Assembly (NCBI GenBank): GCA_944320865.1
Contig: CALUJC010000004.1
Coordinates: 1 to 64,000 of the forward strand
DNA from: an uncultured Bacteroides sp.
GTDB lineage: Bacteria > Bacteroidota > Bacteroidia > Bacteroidales > Bacteroidaceae
Direction of reading: 5' to 3'
Length of the DNA stretch: 64,000 bases
Part shown: positions 18,421 through 26,798 of the stretch, one piece after another
Layout of the letters: each line of letters starts with the position of its first letter
Numbering within the stretch: the stretch's first letter is position 1
Notes under the pieces: generated by a model
Databases searched by the model: none
Told to the model about the DNA's origin: nothing
Seen by the model: the letters and a program-made list of their open reading frames with translations, nothing else
Program-made: the position numbers and the translations under genes

Positions 18421-20333
18421 ATCTTTATGGTAAGAATGTTAAGTATTGTTTGATAGATATTGTCTTCGTCCATGCCGCACAGGTGATGTAGTTCTTTCAT
18501 AGCTCCGTGTTCTACGAAAGTGTCGGGTACTCCGATGCGGTGTGTTTTTGTGGGATAGCCGTTGTCGGCCAGAAACTCCAGTATGGCACTTCCCATACCT
18601 CCTTTCAGCACTCCGTCTTCCACGGTAATAATGTGGTGGAAGCGTTGGCCTATCTCGTGTAGCATATCTTCGTCCAGCGGTTTAAGGAAGCGCAGGTCGT
18701 AATGGGCAATGGTATGGCTTTGCGCTTGTTCGGCCCGCCGGATGGCGCGTGACGCCACATTGCCTATCGGTCCTAAGGTGATGACGGCCAGGTCTTCCCC
18801 GTCTTTCAGCCTGCGCCCCCGGCCTACGGGAATTTCTTCCAGCGGGCAGCGCCAGTCGGCATGCTCGCTCCTGCCTTTGGGGTAGCGGATGACAAACGGG
18901 CCTTTGTCCGGCAACTGCGCGGTGTACATCAGCCGGCGTAGTTCACGTTCGTCCATGGGCGATGCAATGGTCAGGTTGGGTATGGGGCGGAAATAAGCCA
19001 GGTCGAACACCCCGTGGTGCGTAGGCCCGTCTTCGCCTACCAAGCCCGCACGGTCCAGGCAGAGCACTACAGGCAGGCGCAGGATGGCGATGTCGTGAAT
19101 GACATTGTCATAAGCCCTTTGCATGAATGAGGAATAAATGTTGCAGAAAGGTTGCAGTCCCTCCTTGGCCATGCCGCCCGAGAAGGTCGCCGCATGTCCC
19201 TCGGCAATGCCTACGTCGAAAGCACGATCGGGCATGGCATCCATCAGTTTGTTCATGGAGCAGCCCGTAGGCATGGCGGGGGTAACGCCTACAATACGCG
19301 GATTCAGCCGTGCCAATTCCACCAATGTCTCGCCAAACACGTCTTGATAGAGAGGGGGCAAATGCTTATCGTCGGTGGTGAAGCGTTCGCCTGTATGCGG
19401 GTCAAAACGGCCGGGAGCATGCCATATTTCCGGGTTTTGTTCGGCAGGCAGGAAGCCTTTCCCTTTTACAGTGTGCAGGTGCAGTATCTTGGGACCTTTC
19501 ATGTCCTTGATGTCACGCAGCACCCTGGCCAGGTTCTTTACGTCATGCCCGTCAATAGGACCGAAGTAACGGATGTTCATCCCCTCAAAAATGTTCTGTT
19601 GCCGTGCTGCTATCGACTTCAGGCTGTTGGCGAAGCGGATAAGTGCCTTCCGCCGCTCTTCATTCAAGATACCCATCTTGAACAGCAGTCGGGCTGTCTT
19701 GAACCGTAGTTGGTTGTAAGAGGGCGAAGTAGTCAGGTTGAATAAATATTGCTTCATGCCCCCAACGCTGCGGTCGATGGACATGTCGTTGTCATTCAGT
19801 ATGATGAGCAAGTTGTTGGGTGTGGACGAAGCATTGTTCAGTCCTTCGAAAGCCAGTCCGCCGCTCATGCTCCCGTCGCCAATCACGGCCACCACGTGGC
19901 GGTCGTGTTCGCCTTTGCGCTCGGCGGCCACAGCCATGCCCAAAGCTGCGGAAATAGAATTGGAAGCATGCCCGCAGGTGAATGTGTCATATTCACTCTC
20001 GTCGGGCGAAGGGAAGGGGCGGATGCCCTTGAATGTCCGGTTGGTGTGGAAGGCTTCTCGTCGGCCGGTCAGAATCTTGTGTCCGTAGGCCTGGTGTCCC
20101 ACGTCCCATACAATGCGGTCGTAAGGCGTGTTGAAGACATAATGAAGTGCCACCGTCAGCTCTACCGTACCCAGATTGGAAGCCACATGCCCGGGATTGT
20201 GCGAGACTTCTTCAAGAATGTCCCGCCTCAATTCCTCGCAAACCTCCGGCAACTGTTCTGCATTGAGTTTCCGCAGGTCTGCCGGCGTGCCGATAGCTGC
20301 AAGCAGAGGGTATGTATTTGTGTCAGTCTTCAT
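18417..20333 (-). CDS. dxs: 1-deoxy-D-xylulose-5-phosphate synthase
   Basis: Thiamine-diphosphate enzyme joining pyruvate and glyceraldehyde-3-phosphate, the first step of the MEP isoprenoid pathway. 638 residues from the chosen ATG at 20333 ([10 protein letters not shown]). The frame continues 23 codons upstream, but that stretch overlaps the TAnnTTTG promoter and is not family-like. Seen: [15 protein letters not shown], ThDP motif GDGSMSGG, the transketolase pyrimidine region [15 protein letters not shown], and the C-terminal transketolase domain. It forms an operon with trkA. Confidence 0.97.
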   Translation of the reverse strand: MKTDTNTYPLLAAIGTPADLRKLNAEQLPEVCEELRRDILEEVSHNPGHVASNLGTVELTVALHYVFNTPYDRIVWDVGHQAYGHKILTGRREAFHTNRTFKGIRPFPSPDESEYDTFTCGHASNSISAALGMAVAAERKGEHDRHVVAVIGDGSMSGGLAFEGLNNASSTPNNLLIILNDNDMSIDRSVGGMKQYLFNLTTSPSYNQLRFKTARLLFKMGILNEERRKALIRFANSLKSIAARQQNIFEGMNIRYFGPIDGHDVKNLARVLRDIKDMKGPKILHLHTVKGKGFLPAEQNPEIWHAPGRFDPHTGERFTTDDKHLPPLYQDVFGETLVELARLNPRIVGVTPAMPTGCSMNKLMDAMPDRAFDVGIAEGHAATFSGGMAKEGLQPFCNIYSSFMQRAYDNVIHDIAILRLPVVLCLDRAGLVGEDGPTHHGVFDLAYFRPIPNLTIASPMDERELRRLMYTAQLPDKGPFVIRYPKGRSEHADWRCPLEEIPVGRGRRLKDGEDLAVITLGPIGNVASRAIRRAEQAQSHTIAHYDLRFLKPLDEDMLHEIGQRFHHIITVEDGVLKGGMGSAILEFLADNGYPTKTHRIGVPDTFVEHGAMKELHHLCGMDEDNIYQTILNILTIKI

Positions 20334-20357
20334 CTCTATCTTAAGCGTTACAAAATG

Positions 20358-20365
20358 CAAAAGTA
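20358..20365 (-). promoter_or_regulatory. Promoter -7 element for dxs-trkA
   Basis: TACTTTTG on the minus strand, 25 bp before the chosen dxs start. Its position supports ATG 20333 over the longer frame. No clear -33 element. Confidence 0.6.
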
Positions 20366-20639
20366 AGAAAAGAAAACGGATGCTGTCCGTTTTTTCCGGC
20401 AAAAAATGCGCTTGGGCATATAAAACGCTAAATGAAGTCTACCTCTCGCCGCCCGGCAATCGTCCCTTTCAAAACCGCGACAAGTTTATCAAGAAAATCT
20501 TGGTTTCACAAGCATGGGAGCGAAATTTGCAATCTCTATCAAGGATATGAAAGAAAATATCTCGACATTTCCTCCACTTCCACACCCCATTCTGCCCCCT
20601 TTTAGACCGTACCATGTACGTATTTCCTACCACTCACCT

Positions 20640-20727
20640 CCGATCTATAGCGCGCACCCACAGTCGGACCAGTGTCGGACTTGTATCGGAGGAGAGTCGG
20701 AGGTGGTATATAGTGGAGTCGTATGAT
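20640..20727. repeat. 11-bp degenerate tandem array upstream of dxs
   Basis: Consecutive 11-mers from 20662: AGTCGGACCAG, TGTCGGACTTG, TATCGGAGGAG, AGTCGGAGGTG, GTATATAGTGG, AGTCGTATGAT; two weaker units precede. TCGGA recurs at the same place in each clear unit. The surrounding gap (20334-21038) otherwise holds the dxs promoter and the inverted pair at 20.9 kb; 20404-20600 shows nothing recognisable. Confidence 0.75.
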
Positions 20728-20922
20728 GTACGCTAATAAGCTGTTTATGAATATATTACGTGTGTATTATGTGTGTGTTTTTGTAAAGAAAAAGAAATAA
20801 TCAGGATTTTTTATGTAAATATTTATTTGTGTATAAGTGGAAATATCTGGGAATAGAAATGTATTTACATTCTATGTGGCTGTGTGGCATCTGTACTAAA
20901 TGGAAATTGAACAGGGGTGTTT

Positions 20923-21000
20923 TTTGTAGAGACGTGGCGTGCCGCGTCTCTATAATACCCATCGAAAATGAAGAGACGCGGCACGCCACGTTTCTACAAA
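20923..21000. repeat. Inverted pair of a 29-bp palindromic repeat
   Basis: Left arm 20923-20951 and right arm 20972-21000 are reverse complements at 28 of 29 bases. Each arm contains GAGACGTGGCGTGCCGCGTC or its near complement, itself almost palindromic. The same core sits at the centre of the three large elements at 48.9, 56.5 and 60.9 kb. It lies just past the DUF805 gene stop and may act as that operon's 3' hairpin. Confidence 0.85.
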
Positions 21001-21038
21001 GAGTCTAATGAATAATTCTGTACACTTGCTTAGCCCTT

Positions 21039-21662
21039 TCAGTCTATATCCTTATACATAGGCGAAGGACCGTATTCGTTGTCGCCTTCAGATGATTTTT
21101 TTATGCTCCACAAAAGTAGTTGGATAAGTCCAAGTAGTGCCCAAATAAAAAAGAAAAGCCAAAGGTACATCATAGTTGACAAATTTGTAAAAAGGACACC
21201 AATGCTCGGAATTATCATTAGTGACACGATATACCATCCACTTTTTCCAATATCATGCAGGCGACGGGCAGACACAGCCAACCATGGAATAAATAAAAAA
21301 ATATTCGCTATGATGACGATAGCACCAATCGTGTTGTAGGGAACAAAACGTAGTAAAAAATATATCAGCAGGCCAAATAATAACTGAAATAAATTGAAAT
21401 ACCAGTACTCCGTCCGCCGTGCCCTTCCGGTAAAGGTGGCATATTTTCTAAAGCAAGTACTGACAGCCTCTTGGAATCCCATGTGATGTACCATCTTTAG
21501 TGGTGCCCCGCAGTGCGGGCATGTTACAGCTCCTTTAGGGTGAGGCTCACCACATTCTTTACATACGGTTGCTTGGATTTCAACCGGTGCCCCGCAGTGT
21601 GGGCAATGCCCTGCCTTGTCGGATATCATTGCGCCGCATTCTTTGCATTTAATCAAAGCCAT
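21039..21662 (-). CDS. Zinc-ribbon DUF805 membrane protein
   Basis: 207 residues from the chosen ATG at 21662 (MALIKCKECGAM); the longer frame would overlap the preceding lipoprotein gene. Two N-terminal zinc ribbons (CKECGAMISDKAGHCPHCGA and CKECGEPHPKGAVTCPHCGA, residues about 6-60) are followed by a DUF805 membrane domain with GRARRTEYWYFN, about four transmembrane helices and the signature ARRLHDIGKSGW. Function of DUF805 is unknown. Last gene of a six-gene operon; 20 bp from the gene before it. Confidence 0.85.
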   Translation of the reverse strand: MALIKCKECGAMISDKAGHCPHCGAPVEIQATVCKECGEPHPKGAVTCPHCGAPLKMVHHMGFQEAVSTCFRKYATFTGRARRTEYWYFNLFQLLFGLLIYFLLRFVPYNTIGAIVIIANIFLFIPWLAVSARRLHDIGKSGWYIVSLMIIPSIGVLFTNLSTMMYLWLFFFIWALLGLIQLLLWSIKKSSEGDNEYGPSPMYKDID

Positions 21663-21682
21663 ACTTTTTGTCCTCCTATCCT

Positions 21683-22027
21683 TTAGTATATAATATTGTT
21701 GATTTGCCAAACAAATTTGAAACCGTCATACACCACGTTTAGGGTGTATTTCTCCTCCGTGATGTATCCGCCAATATTCGTATCTACTGTTACAATGCCG
21801 CTGTAGTTATTGCCTTGCTGGTGCACCAACTCTACGCTTTTCACCTTAATGGAGCTGTCCACTCCTATGTCCTCCCATAGGGTGCCAAGCGCGTTATTGC
21901 TTCTGTTCTGCCCGATGGTTTCCTCCATGTTCTTTTTCACAGCTTCCTCCAACGCCTCTGTGGACATCCTGCACGATGCAAGGATAAAGGGAAGCACGAT
22001 GAGTGCAAGTAAATACTTTTTTGTCAT
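21683..22027 (-). CDS. Small lipoprotein of unknown function
   Basis: 114 residues. Lipoprotein signal with lipobox LASC (Cys19) after KKYLLALIVLPFI. The mature part is a short helix and then a beta-rich segment (GIVTVDTNIGGYITEEKYTLNVVYDGFKFVWQ, shown in part), a shape seen in small cystatin-like envelope proteins. No family recognised. Its ATG overlaps the stop of the preceding gene by four bases, so the two are translated together. Confidence 0.8.
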   Translation of the reverse strand: MTKKYLLALIVLPFILASCRMSTEALEEAVKKNMEETIGQNRSNNALGTLWEDIGVDSSIKVKSVELVHQQGNNYSGIVTVDTNIGGYITEEKYTLNVVYDGFKFVWQINNIIY

Positions 22028-22671
22028 GGCATAATGGGTTTGTAGTTGTTTGCATCAAGTCCTTCCGATATGTCGAAAGAATAATAGCCGGGTGCATTGT
22101 TCAGCCTTTTGATTCCGTTCACGAAAAGTATGTACACCACAATTTGTTTCTGTATACCCTCTTTAATGGAGGGTTTAAGCTCGTGATACTTCTTTTTCAG
22201 ATTATCGACAGTTCTTGTATCTGCCGAATAAATCAGCTGAATGAAGTAGTTCGTCTTATTCGGCTCCTTGCTGGTAAGGGATGCGCTCAATTTCAACAAA
22301 TCTTTCTCGATGTTGGGACGTGGCACATTGTGTGCTTTGAACTCAACAAGGTGCAAACGCTTCCATTCCCCATCCGATTTTTGGTGAATGCAAAGGTCTA
22401 TATTGCCGGACCTGCCATTCTCATCATCAATAACAGTCTTTTCTTCTTTTGTGGAATACCCATGCAAAGTAGGCGTTTCAACAGAATATTTAAGGTCTGT
22501 TGTCGCCTTGCAGAAGTTGTCTATGAACAGTTGCTTGAATTCCTGTTCGCTGTGTCGTTTTTCATTGTCACGCAGTGTGGGATAAATCAACTTGATGTTC
22601 CCGTCCTCTTGCTCCATTTCGATTAAGTCGCGAAATGCGTTCCTAATCACATTGTCTACAATGTTTTCCAT
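22024..22671 (-). CDS. PD-(D/E)XK nuclease-like protein
   Basis: 215 residues, no signal peptide, presumably cytoplasmic. The centre (about 88-117) has GNIDLCIHQ, a short loop, then LHLVEFKAHN: an Asp, a beta hairpin and E-x-K, the pattern of the PD-(D/E)XK nuclease core. A conserved-looking EQEFKQLFIDNF helix precedes it. Whether it is an active nuclease is not shown; many such folds in defence or repair islands are uncharacterised. It sits between envelope lipoprotein genes, which is unusual for a nuclease. Confidence 0.6.
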   Translation of the reverse strand: MENIVDNVIRNAFRDLIEMEQEDGNIKLIYPTLRDNEKRHSEQEFKQLFIDNFCKATTDLKYSVETPTLHGYSTKEEKTVIDDENGRSGNIDLCIHQKSDGEWKRLHLVEFKAHNVPRPNIEKDLLKLSASLTSKEPNKTNYFIQLIYSADTRTVDNLKKKYHELKPSIKEGIQKQIVVYILFVNGIKRLNNAPGYYSFDISEGLDANNYKPIMP

Positions 22672-22695
22672 ACTGATTTTGTTTTAAATGGTGAT

Positions 22696-23658
22696 TTAAT
22701 TCTTGTCTTCTTCTTGGACTATGTTTACATCCAATGCTTCAAGATTAATGCCTTGCGCCCCCTCTTGAGACTCATTGATGATGCCTACAAGTTCTCCATT
22801 CCGGTTGATAATGAGATTGCCGTTTCTGCCTTTCGCCTCGCCTGAGGGAAGTGGTATATAAAGCTCGTCTATGCTCTTGTCTTCAAACTTGCTACTCATG
22901 GTCGGCATGGGCAACTTGGCATTCAAGTCTGTTACCCCTTCATAGCCAAGAATATATAGTTCTTGCTCCCCCTCGAAGAGCTTCTGTATCTGCTTGACGA
23001 AACGATTATCTTGTTTTGTCTGAGAAGCCAAAGGGAAAATGTAGGAATCCCAGATGCGTCCATACGTACTCAACTTGGTATATGGTAAATCTGATGAATC
23101 GTCCAATTGCTTTACGCTGACAAAGATTTGGTTATGGGTTTCCGGGTACATGTACTTTGCCCGGTATTTCGAGTGCGGGATAATTTCCAAATTTCCTGTT
23201 TCCAAAGCTTTGATAGCCTGTTCTAATTGTTGCAATTGAGCATACACACTTAATGAAAACTCAAGCTCTATCGATAAGTTTAGCCATTCCCTTGAGGTTT
23301 TAAATTCTGTTAGTAGCATATCGCGAAGCTTCTGTTCGTTTAGTGGTGGTGCGGTCACTACACTTCGACTGGTCAAAATGGTGTCGTTTGAAACAATGGC
23401 GCCTGTGCCGTATGTCTTAGCTTTATCCACAGTCTCTTTCGGATTGTAAAACTTGTTTGTTAAGGGACTGAATAAGATTGCAGTATTCCCCATACGTATT
23501 TCATAGTAGAATGAATGCTCTATGCAGACAAGTCCGGCTGAGCATGTCTTGTAGAGTTCTTGTTCGCTCTTGCTACTATTACAAGCTGTAAAAAAGGTTA
23601 TGCTGACAGCAAGAATCAGGAACTTTATTATTGGGTGATGTTGTATATATTTCGTCAT
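22696..23658 (-). CDS. Trypsin-fold lipoprotein lacking catalytic residues
   Basis: 320 residues with lipoprotein signal FFTACNSS (Cys26). Two stretches match a DegP/trypsin-type peptidase: GTGAIVSNDTILTSRSVVTAP, where active proteases have His in a T(N/A)xHVV setting, and GRNGNLIINRNGELVGIINE, where they have GNSGGP. The His position is Arg-Ser and the nucleophile Ser of GNSGG is Asn, so this is probably a pseudo-protease or binding domain anchored to the envelope. The middle (about 115-230) is unrecognised. Confidence 0.6.
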   Translation of the reverse strand: MTKYIQHHPIIKFLILAVSITFFTACNSSKSEQELYKTCSAGLVCIEHSFYYEIRMGNTAILFSPLTNKFYNPKETVDKAKTYGTGAIVSNDTILTSRSVVTAPPLNEQKLRDMLLTEFKTSREWLNLSIELEFSLSVYAQLQQLEQAIKALETGNLEIIPHSKYRAKYMYPETHNQIFVSVKQLDDSSDLPYTKLSTYGRIWDSYIFPLASQTKQDNRFVKQIQKLFEGEQELYILGYEGVTDLNAKLPMPTMSSKFEDKSIDELYIPLPSGEAKGRNGNLIINRNGELVGIINESQEGAQGINLEALDVNIVQEEDKN

Positions 23659-23703
23659 TTGATTTTCAATTAGATAGTTGAATAATGTGTCTTATGTATT
23701 TTT

Positions 23704-24726
23704 TCATTCATTTTTAGGTACTGGGTAAGCCAGGTATCCCGTTAACCCCTTTTCCGGTATTGTCACGCGCAGGGGATAGTAAGCGTAGGGTAAACCTATG
23801 TCCGGATTTGTCACGCAATCAAATTGCCAACACCAGACCGAATCTTCTTTTATTAAGTCATACGTGCGTATGTCTGGTTCCCAATCTTTTCGAAGTAATT
23901 CTCCTGGATCAAGTCTGTGGTTATCCATAATCCTTTCCCGAATCATTTTCATCAACTTGTCTTGCTTTTCCGGTAGGAAGATGTCATTAAACTCCAATAC
24001 CTTCTGCTTTTCCAAACTATAGAAAAATGAGCTATTATAATAGCAATGCCCTGTCGGGCAAGTGATTTCAGTGGCACTTACTGCCACCCACCTACGATCT
24101 GCATCATAGTCACAACCAATTCTCATGTTATAAATATCGATAAATTGTTCTTCTTGCACTATCTTCCGGGCAGCTTCTTTGAAGTCAAGGTTTTCTGCTT
24201 CTTTTTTCAACGTCTCTTTTCCATTGGATAGAAGTCGGGAGCCTGAAAAATATCTTTCAAACAGTTCTTTATAGAATCCTGTCAAGTCATATTTCCCTAC
24301 TTCTGTCGGGTACGTCATGCTGAACTCTCGTCGATAACTCTGTTCCATATTTTCATCCCAAACATCATTTTTCATCCAGATAGTGTCATAAACTACAGGT
24401 GCGCTTTGTTTGGTAAACAGGTAGTATCCCACCCCAACTAATAGTAGGACAGCTACAATGCCTCCCGCCTTCCACATCCACTTCCCTTTACCTTGTTTAG
24501 GCGTATGGGGAGCAGACGTGCTGGCGGCATATCCCCCTTTAGGGCGTTCTTGCGTTGCAGAAAATCGGGATGATGCCGTTTCTTGCTCCCGCTTTTCTTG
24601 CCTTTCCATAAACTCACGGTGTGCCTGCTTGATGTCTTCAACGGCTTCTTCCGAAATGTCCGGATTCTCTTTGGCTCGCTCCAAGGCTTTCATTGCCTCG
24701 AGATGCGCTTTTTCGATTTTTCCCAT
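23704..24726 (-). CDS. Single-pass membrane protein with RsiV/DUF3298-like outer domain
   Basis: 340 residues from the ATG at 24726, which has AGGAG upstream; a TTG two codons earlier is an unlikely start. Order: a charged cytoplasmic helix (KIEKAHLEAMKALERAKENP), a polar linker, one TM segment (GGIVAVLLLVGVGYYLF, about 89-105), then an extracytoplasmic domain with DLTGFYKELFERYF and LEFNDIFLPEKQDKLMKMI. The latter resembles the DUF3298/RsiV family, known in anti-sigma factors that sense lysozyme and in Bacteroides lipoproteins. No sigma factor gene is adjacent. Confidence 0.6.
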   Translation of the reverse strand: MGKIEKAHLEAMKALERAKENPDISEEAVEDIKQAHREFMERQEKREQETASSRFSATQERPKGGYAASTSAPHTPKQGKGKWMWKAGGIVAVLLLVGVGYYLFTKQSAPVVYDTIWMKNDVWDENMEQSYRREFSMTYPTEVGKYDLTGFYKELFERYFSGSRLLSNGKETLKKEAENLDFKEAARKIVQEEQFIDIYNMRIGCDYDADRRWVAVSATEITCPTGHCYYNSSFFYSLEKQKVLEFNDIFLPEKQDKLMKMIRERIMDNHRLDPGELLRKDWEPDIRTYDLIKEDSVWCWQFDCVTNPDIGLPYAYYPLRVTIPEKGLTGYLAYPVPKNE

Positions 24727-24747
24727 AAACAACTTCTCCTAATGTTT

Positions 24748-26214
24748 TTATCTGATAATTTTAGTCAGCCTCCTGTTGGTGAATACCAATTGATACGGAA
24801 TGTCCTTTTTCGTTATTCCACTTATGCCAAACATTTCTCCAACCCCGTCAATGAATAGCATGGCCAGGAGTTCGGTTTCTCCGTCCTCTTTCTTTGCGAT
24901 AGCCATGTTCATTTTGCTCTCATTGAAAGTCCACAATTCGATTCTTTGTCCGTATTCTATGGCTTCGCTACGATCAAAAAAATCTTGGCTCCATATTTCA
25001 TTCACCATGGCGGTTGTCATGCCCAGTTCCAATTCTCCTTTTTCAATCAATGGCCCATAGTGTCGTCCATATTTTGCAATGAGTTGCTGGCGACGCAACA
25101 TTTCCCGCCTTTCCTGTTCTTGCTTTTTGCGTAGTTCTTCTTGTTTCTTTCGCAGTTCTTCTTGTTTCTTGCGTTGTTCCTCCAGTGCTTGCCTCCTTTT
25201 TACTTCTGCCAATTCCCGTTGCTTGCGGAGAACTTTGTTGTGAATAGCCGTAGGGCTATCTCCTTGTGTATAGATTGATTCCCAATCTTCTTTGGTGAAA
25301 TTGTCTGCTTCGAGCCAGTTGCCCGTAGCTGTTGTGCCATCCGTGAAAGTCATGGTGCCTTGAGTTGGAATATGAAGTGTTCCATTTTGGCTGTCCCAGA
25401 AGATGTCTTCATATATGCCGTCGAAAGTTTCTCCGGTAAAATATTTACATATTCCTTTGTTCGGAATGACATCATCCCTCGAACCCAATCTTATGTTTCC
25501 ATGAAATTGGTTTAAATTCTTGAACAATATGTTTACAGGTATTTCTTTCTGTTCGATGTGGAGTAGGCAGTCGTATATTATCTCCCATCCAATCTGTTGG
25601 TTGGCATAAAAGTTATGAGATTTTTCACGCATTTTCTTAATGAGGACATCTTTGGGAAATTCGCATTTCAATCTTCTTATATTCTTGCCTGTGAATTTTA
25701 TTTCCAGTTGGTAATTCATCATGTTGCCAAGGCAGTCTCCTGACAGGGTAGCCTTATTTGTTTCAATGTAAAATCCCTGTATGTCAACAGGCCTTATGTC
25801 ATTTCCGGCATTGCTGATAAGGAATGTACCCTGATACATACTTTTTTCTCCGGGATGCCATTCCCCTTCAACGTAAGCCATTCCGTTGGCAGTGAAATAA
25901 GTGCCTTGCAGAAGCGGTTCTAGCGATGTGACAGGCTGCGTTTTGCCTCTGCCCACCACGTGGTACTTGCCTTTCTTCTTTTTCAATTTGTACTCCGAGG
26001 CTTTGTACAGCTTGAAAAACTCAACCTTTTGGTTTTCTACAAATTGTTCTTTGTAGCGGTAGCCCATGCCCACCATATCGGCGTTCTTGTAAAGCACGGC
26101 TTCCTGTTTTGCCCCTTTGGGCAGTTGGTTCGCTTCTTGCCCGTGCAGGGGAAGATTAATGAAAGATAATAGTACTACCAAGTAGCACGTGAGGCCTGCT
26201 GTAGCAATCTTCAT
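24748..26214 (-). CDS. Secreted MORN-like protein with Glu/Lys/Gln coiled coil
   Basis: 488 residues from the ATG at 26214 (MKIATAGLTC). The frame runs 40 codons further up, but those lack a signal peptide and run toward the ncRNA candidate. Signal peptide to about residue 25. Beta-repeat segments with the G-x-Y/F-x-G-x-W pattern of MORN-type repeats (TANGMAYVEGEWHPG, GTMTFTDGTTATGNW). Then a coiled coil built on EELRKKQ heptads (about 345-400), and a C-terminal beta domain (GELELGMTTAMVNEIWSQD). First gene of the six-gene operon. Function unknown. Confidence 0.7.
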   Translation of the reverse strand: MKIATAGLTCYLVVLLSFINLPLHGQEANQLPKGAKQEAVLYKNADMVGMGYRYKEQFVENQKVEFFKLYKASEYKLKKKKGKYHVVGRGKTQPVTSLEPLLQGTYFTANGMAYVEGEWHPGEKSMYQGTFLISNAGNDIRPVDIQGFYIETNKATLSGDCLGNMMNYQLEIKFTGKNIRRLKCEFPKDVLIKKMREKSHNFYANQQIGWEIIYDCLLHIEQKEIPVNILFKNLNQFHGNIRLGSRDDVIPNKGICKYFTGETFDGIYEDIFWDSQNGTLHIPTQGTMTFTDGTTATGNWLEADNFTKEDWESIYTQGDSPTAIHNKVLRKQRELAEVKRRQALEEQRKKQEELRKKQEELRKKQEQERREMLRRQQLIAKYGRHYGPLIEKGELELGMTTAMVNEIWSQDFFDRSEAIEYGQRIELWTFNESKMNMAIAKKEDGETELLAMLFIDGVGEMFGISGITKKDIPYQLVFTNRRLTKIIR

Positions 26215-26295
26215 AGCGATGAATGTGTTTTGTGCCCTTGCAGATTCCCCAACCCGGACGGTTTTTATAAGCATTTGAAGATAAGGTATATATAA

Positions 26296-26596
26296 AGAAA
26301 AAGCGCGGGAATCTGTACCTGTTACTCGTCCCACGCATTAAGGCCTTCGCATTGCCCACTCAGTCTGAACGAGCAACGCAGAGGCCCACGCTGATATGTA
26401 TAATGGCTCACTGCACCCTTGGCAAAAGGGTACACTGAGGACATAAACATATCCCGCAGACATCTACCGTTGCTTTGCTTTTGACTGAGTTAAGAAGTTG
26501 CGAAGTTCTAATGCGTCAAAGACAAAACGTCAAGTAAACGTCCTTTCTTTATATGTCCGTTTCCCGCCCTCTGTAAAAGAAGCTTGGGTATGGAAA
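26296..26596 (-). ncRNA. Rod-like structured RNA candidate, about 300 nt
   Basis: Minus-strand transcript predicted from a TAACTTTG -7 element (26603-26610) to a T-run at about 26302-26293. Nested stems, outside to inside: 26561-26570 with 26302-26311 (9 of 10 pairs, followed by the T-run); 26509-26516 with 26333-26340 (8 of 8); 26499-26505 with 26345-26351 (7 of 7); 26483-26490 with 26358-26365 (8 of 8); 26468-26474 with 26372-26378 (7 of 7); 26447-26453 with 26393-26399 (7 of 7); an apical ACCCTT/AAGGGT hairpin. No RNase P, tmRNA or SRP RNA core motif was seen. A long rod with internal loops resembles 6S RNA but is longer. It could instead be a leader of the operon downstream. Confidence 0.6.
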
Positions 26597-26602
26597 ACAT
26601 GG

Positions 26603-26610
26603 CAAAGTTA
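26603..26610 (-). promoter_or_regulatory. Promoter -7 element for the ncRNA candidate
   Basis: TAACTTTG on the minus strand, about 33 bp before the first stem of the structured RNA. No -33 TTTG at standard spacing. Confidence 0.5.
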
Positions 26611-26767
26611 TGCAAAAAAATGATATTTCTGCGTCGGAAGTGAAAAAAATGGAACTTTTCATCTATGTGCCATAATGCAAGGGTAGCTTAATTTTCATCA
26701 CAGCACATTAATCACTCATCACTCACCACTAATCGCTAAATGACATTCCCTTTTGTAGGAAAAACAT

Positions 26768-26775
26768 TACCTTTG
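26768..26775 (+). promoter_or_regulatory. Promoter -7 element for radA
   Basis: TACCTTTG, 23 bp before the radA ATG, with AGGAG in front of the start. The bases just upstream (26706-26740) are a low-complexity run of ATCACTC-like heptamers common in Bacteroides gaps. Confidence 0.6.
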
Positions 26776-26798
26776 CAAAGAATTAACAGGAGTGGACT

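Noticed and set aside
20334..20402. N-terminal extension of dxs by 23 codons
   Set aside because: The extension overlaps a TAnnTTTG promoter and is hydrophobic and unlike the family; ATG 20333 fits family length.
26296..26596. RNase P RNA, tmRNA or SRP RNA at the structured RNA site
   Set aside because: No GAGGAAAGTCC-type RNase P core, no tRNA-like end of tmRNA, and no GGAA-tetraloop domain of SRP RNA was found on the transcribed strand.
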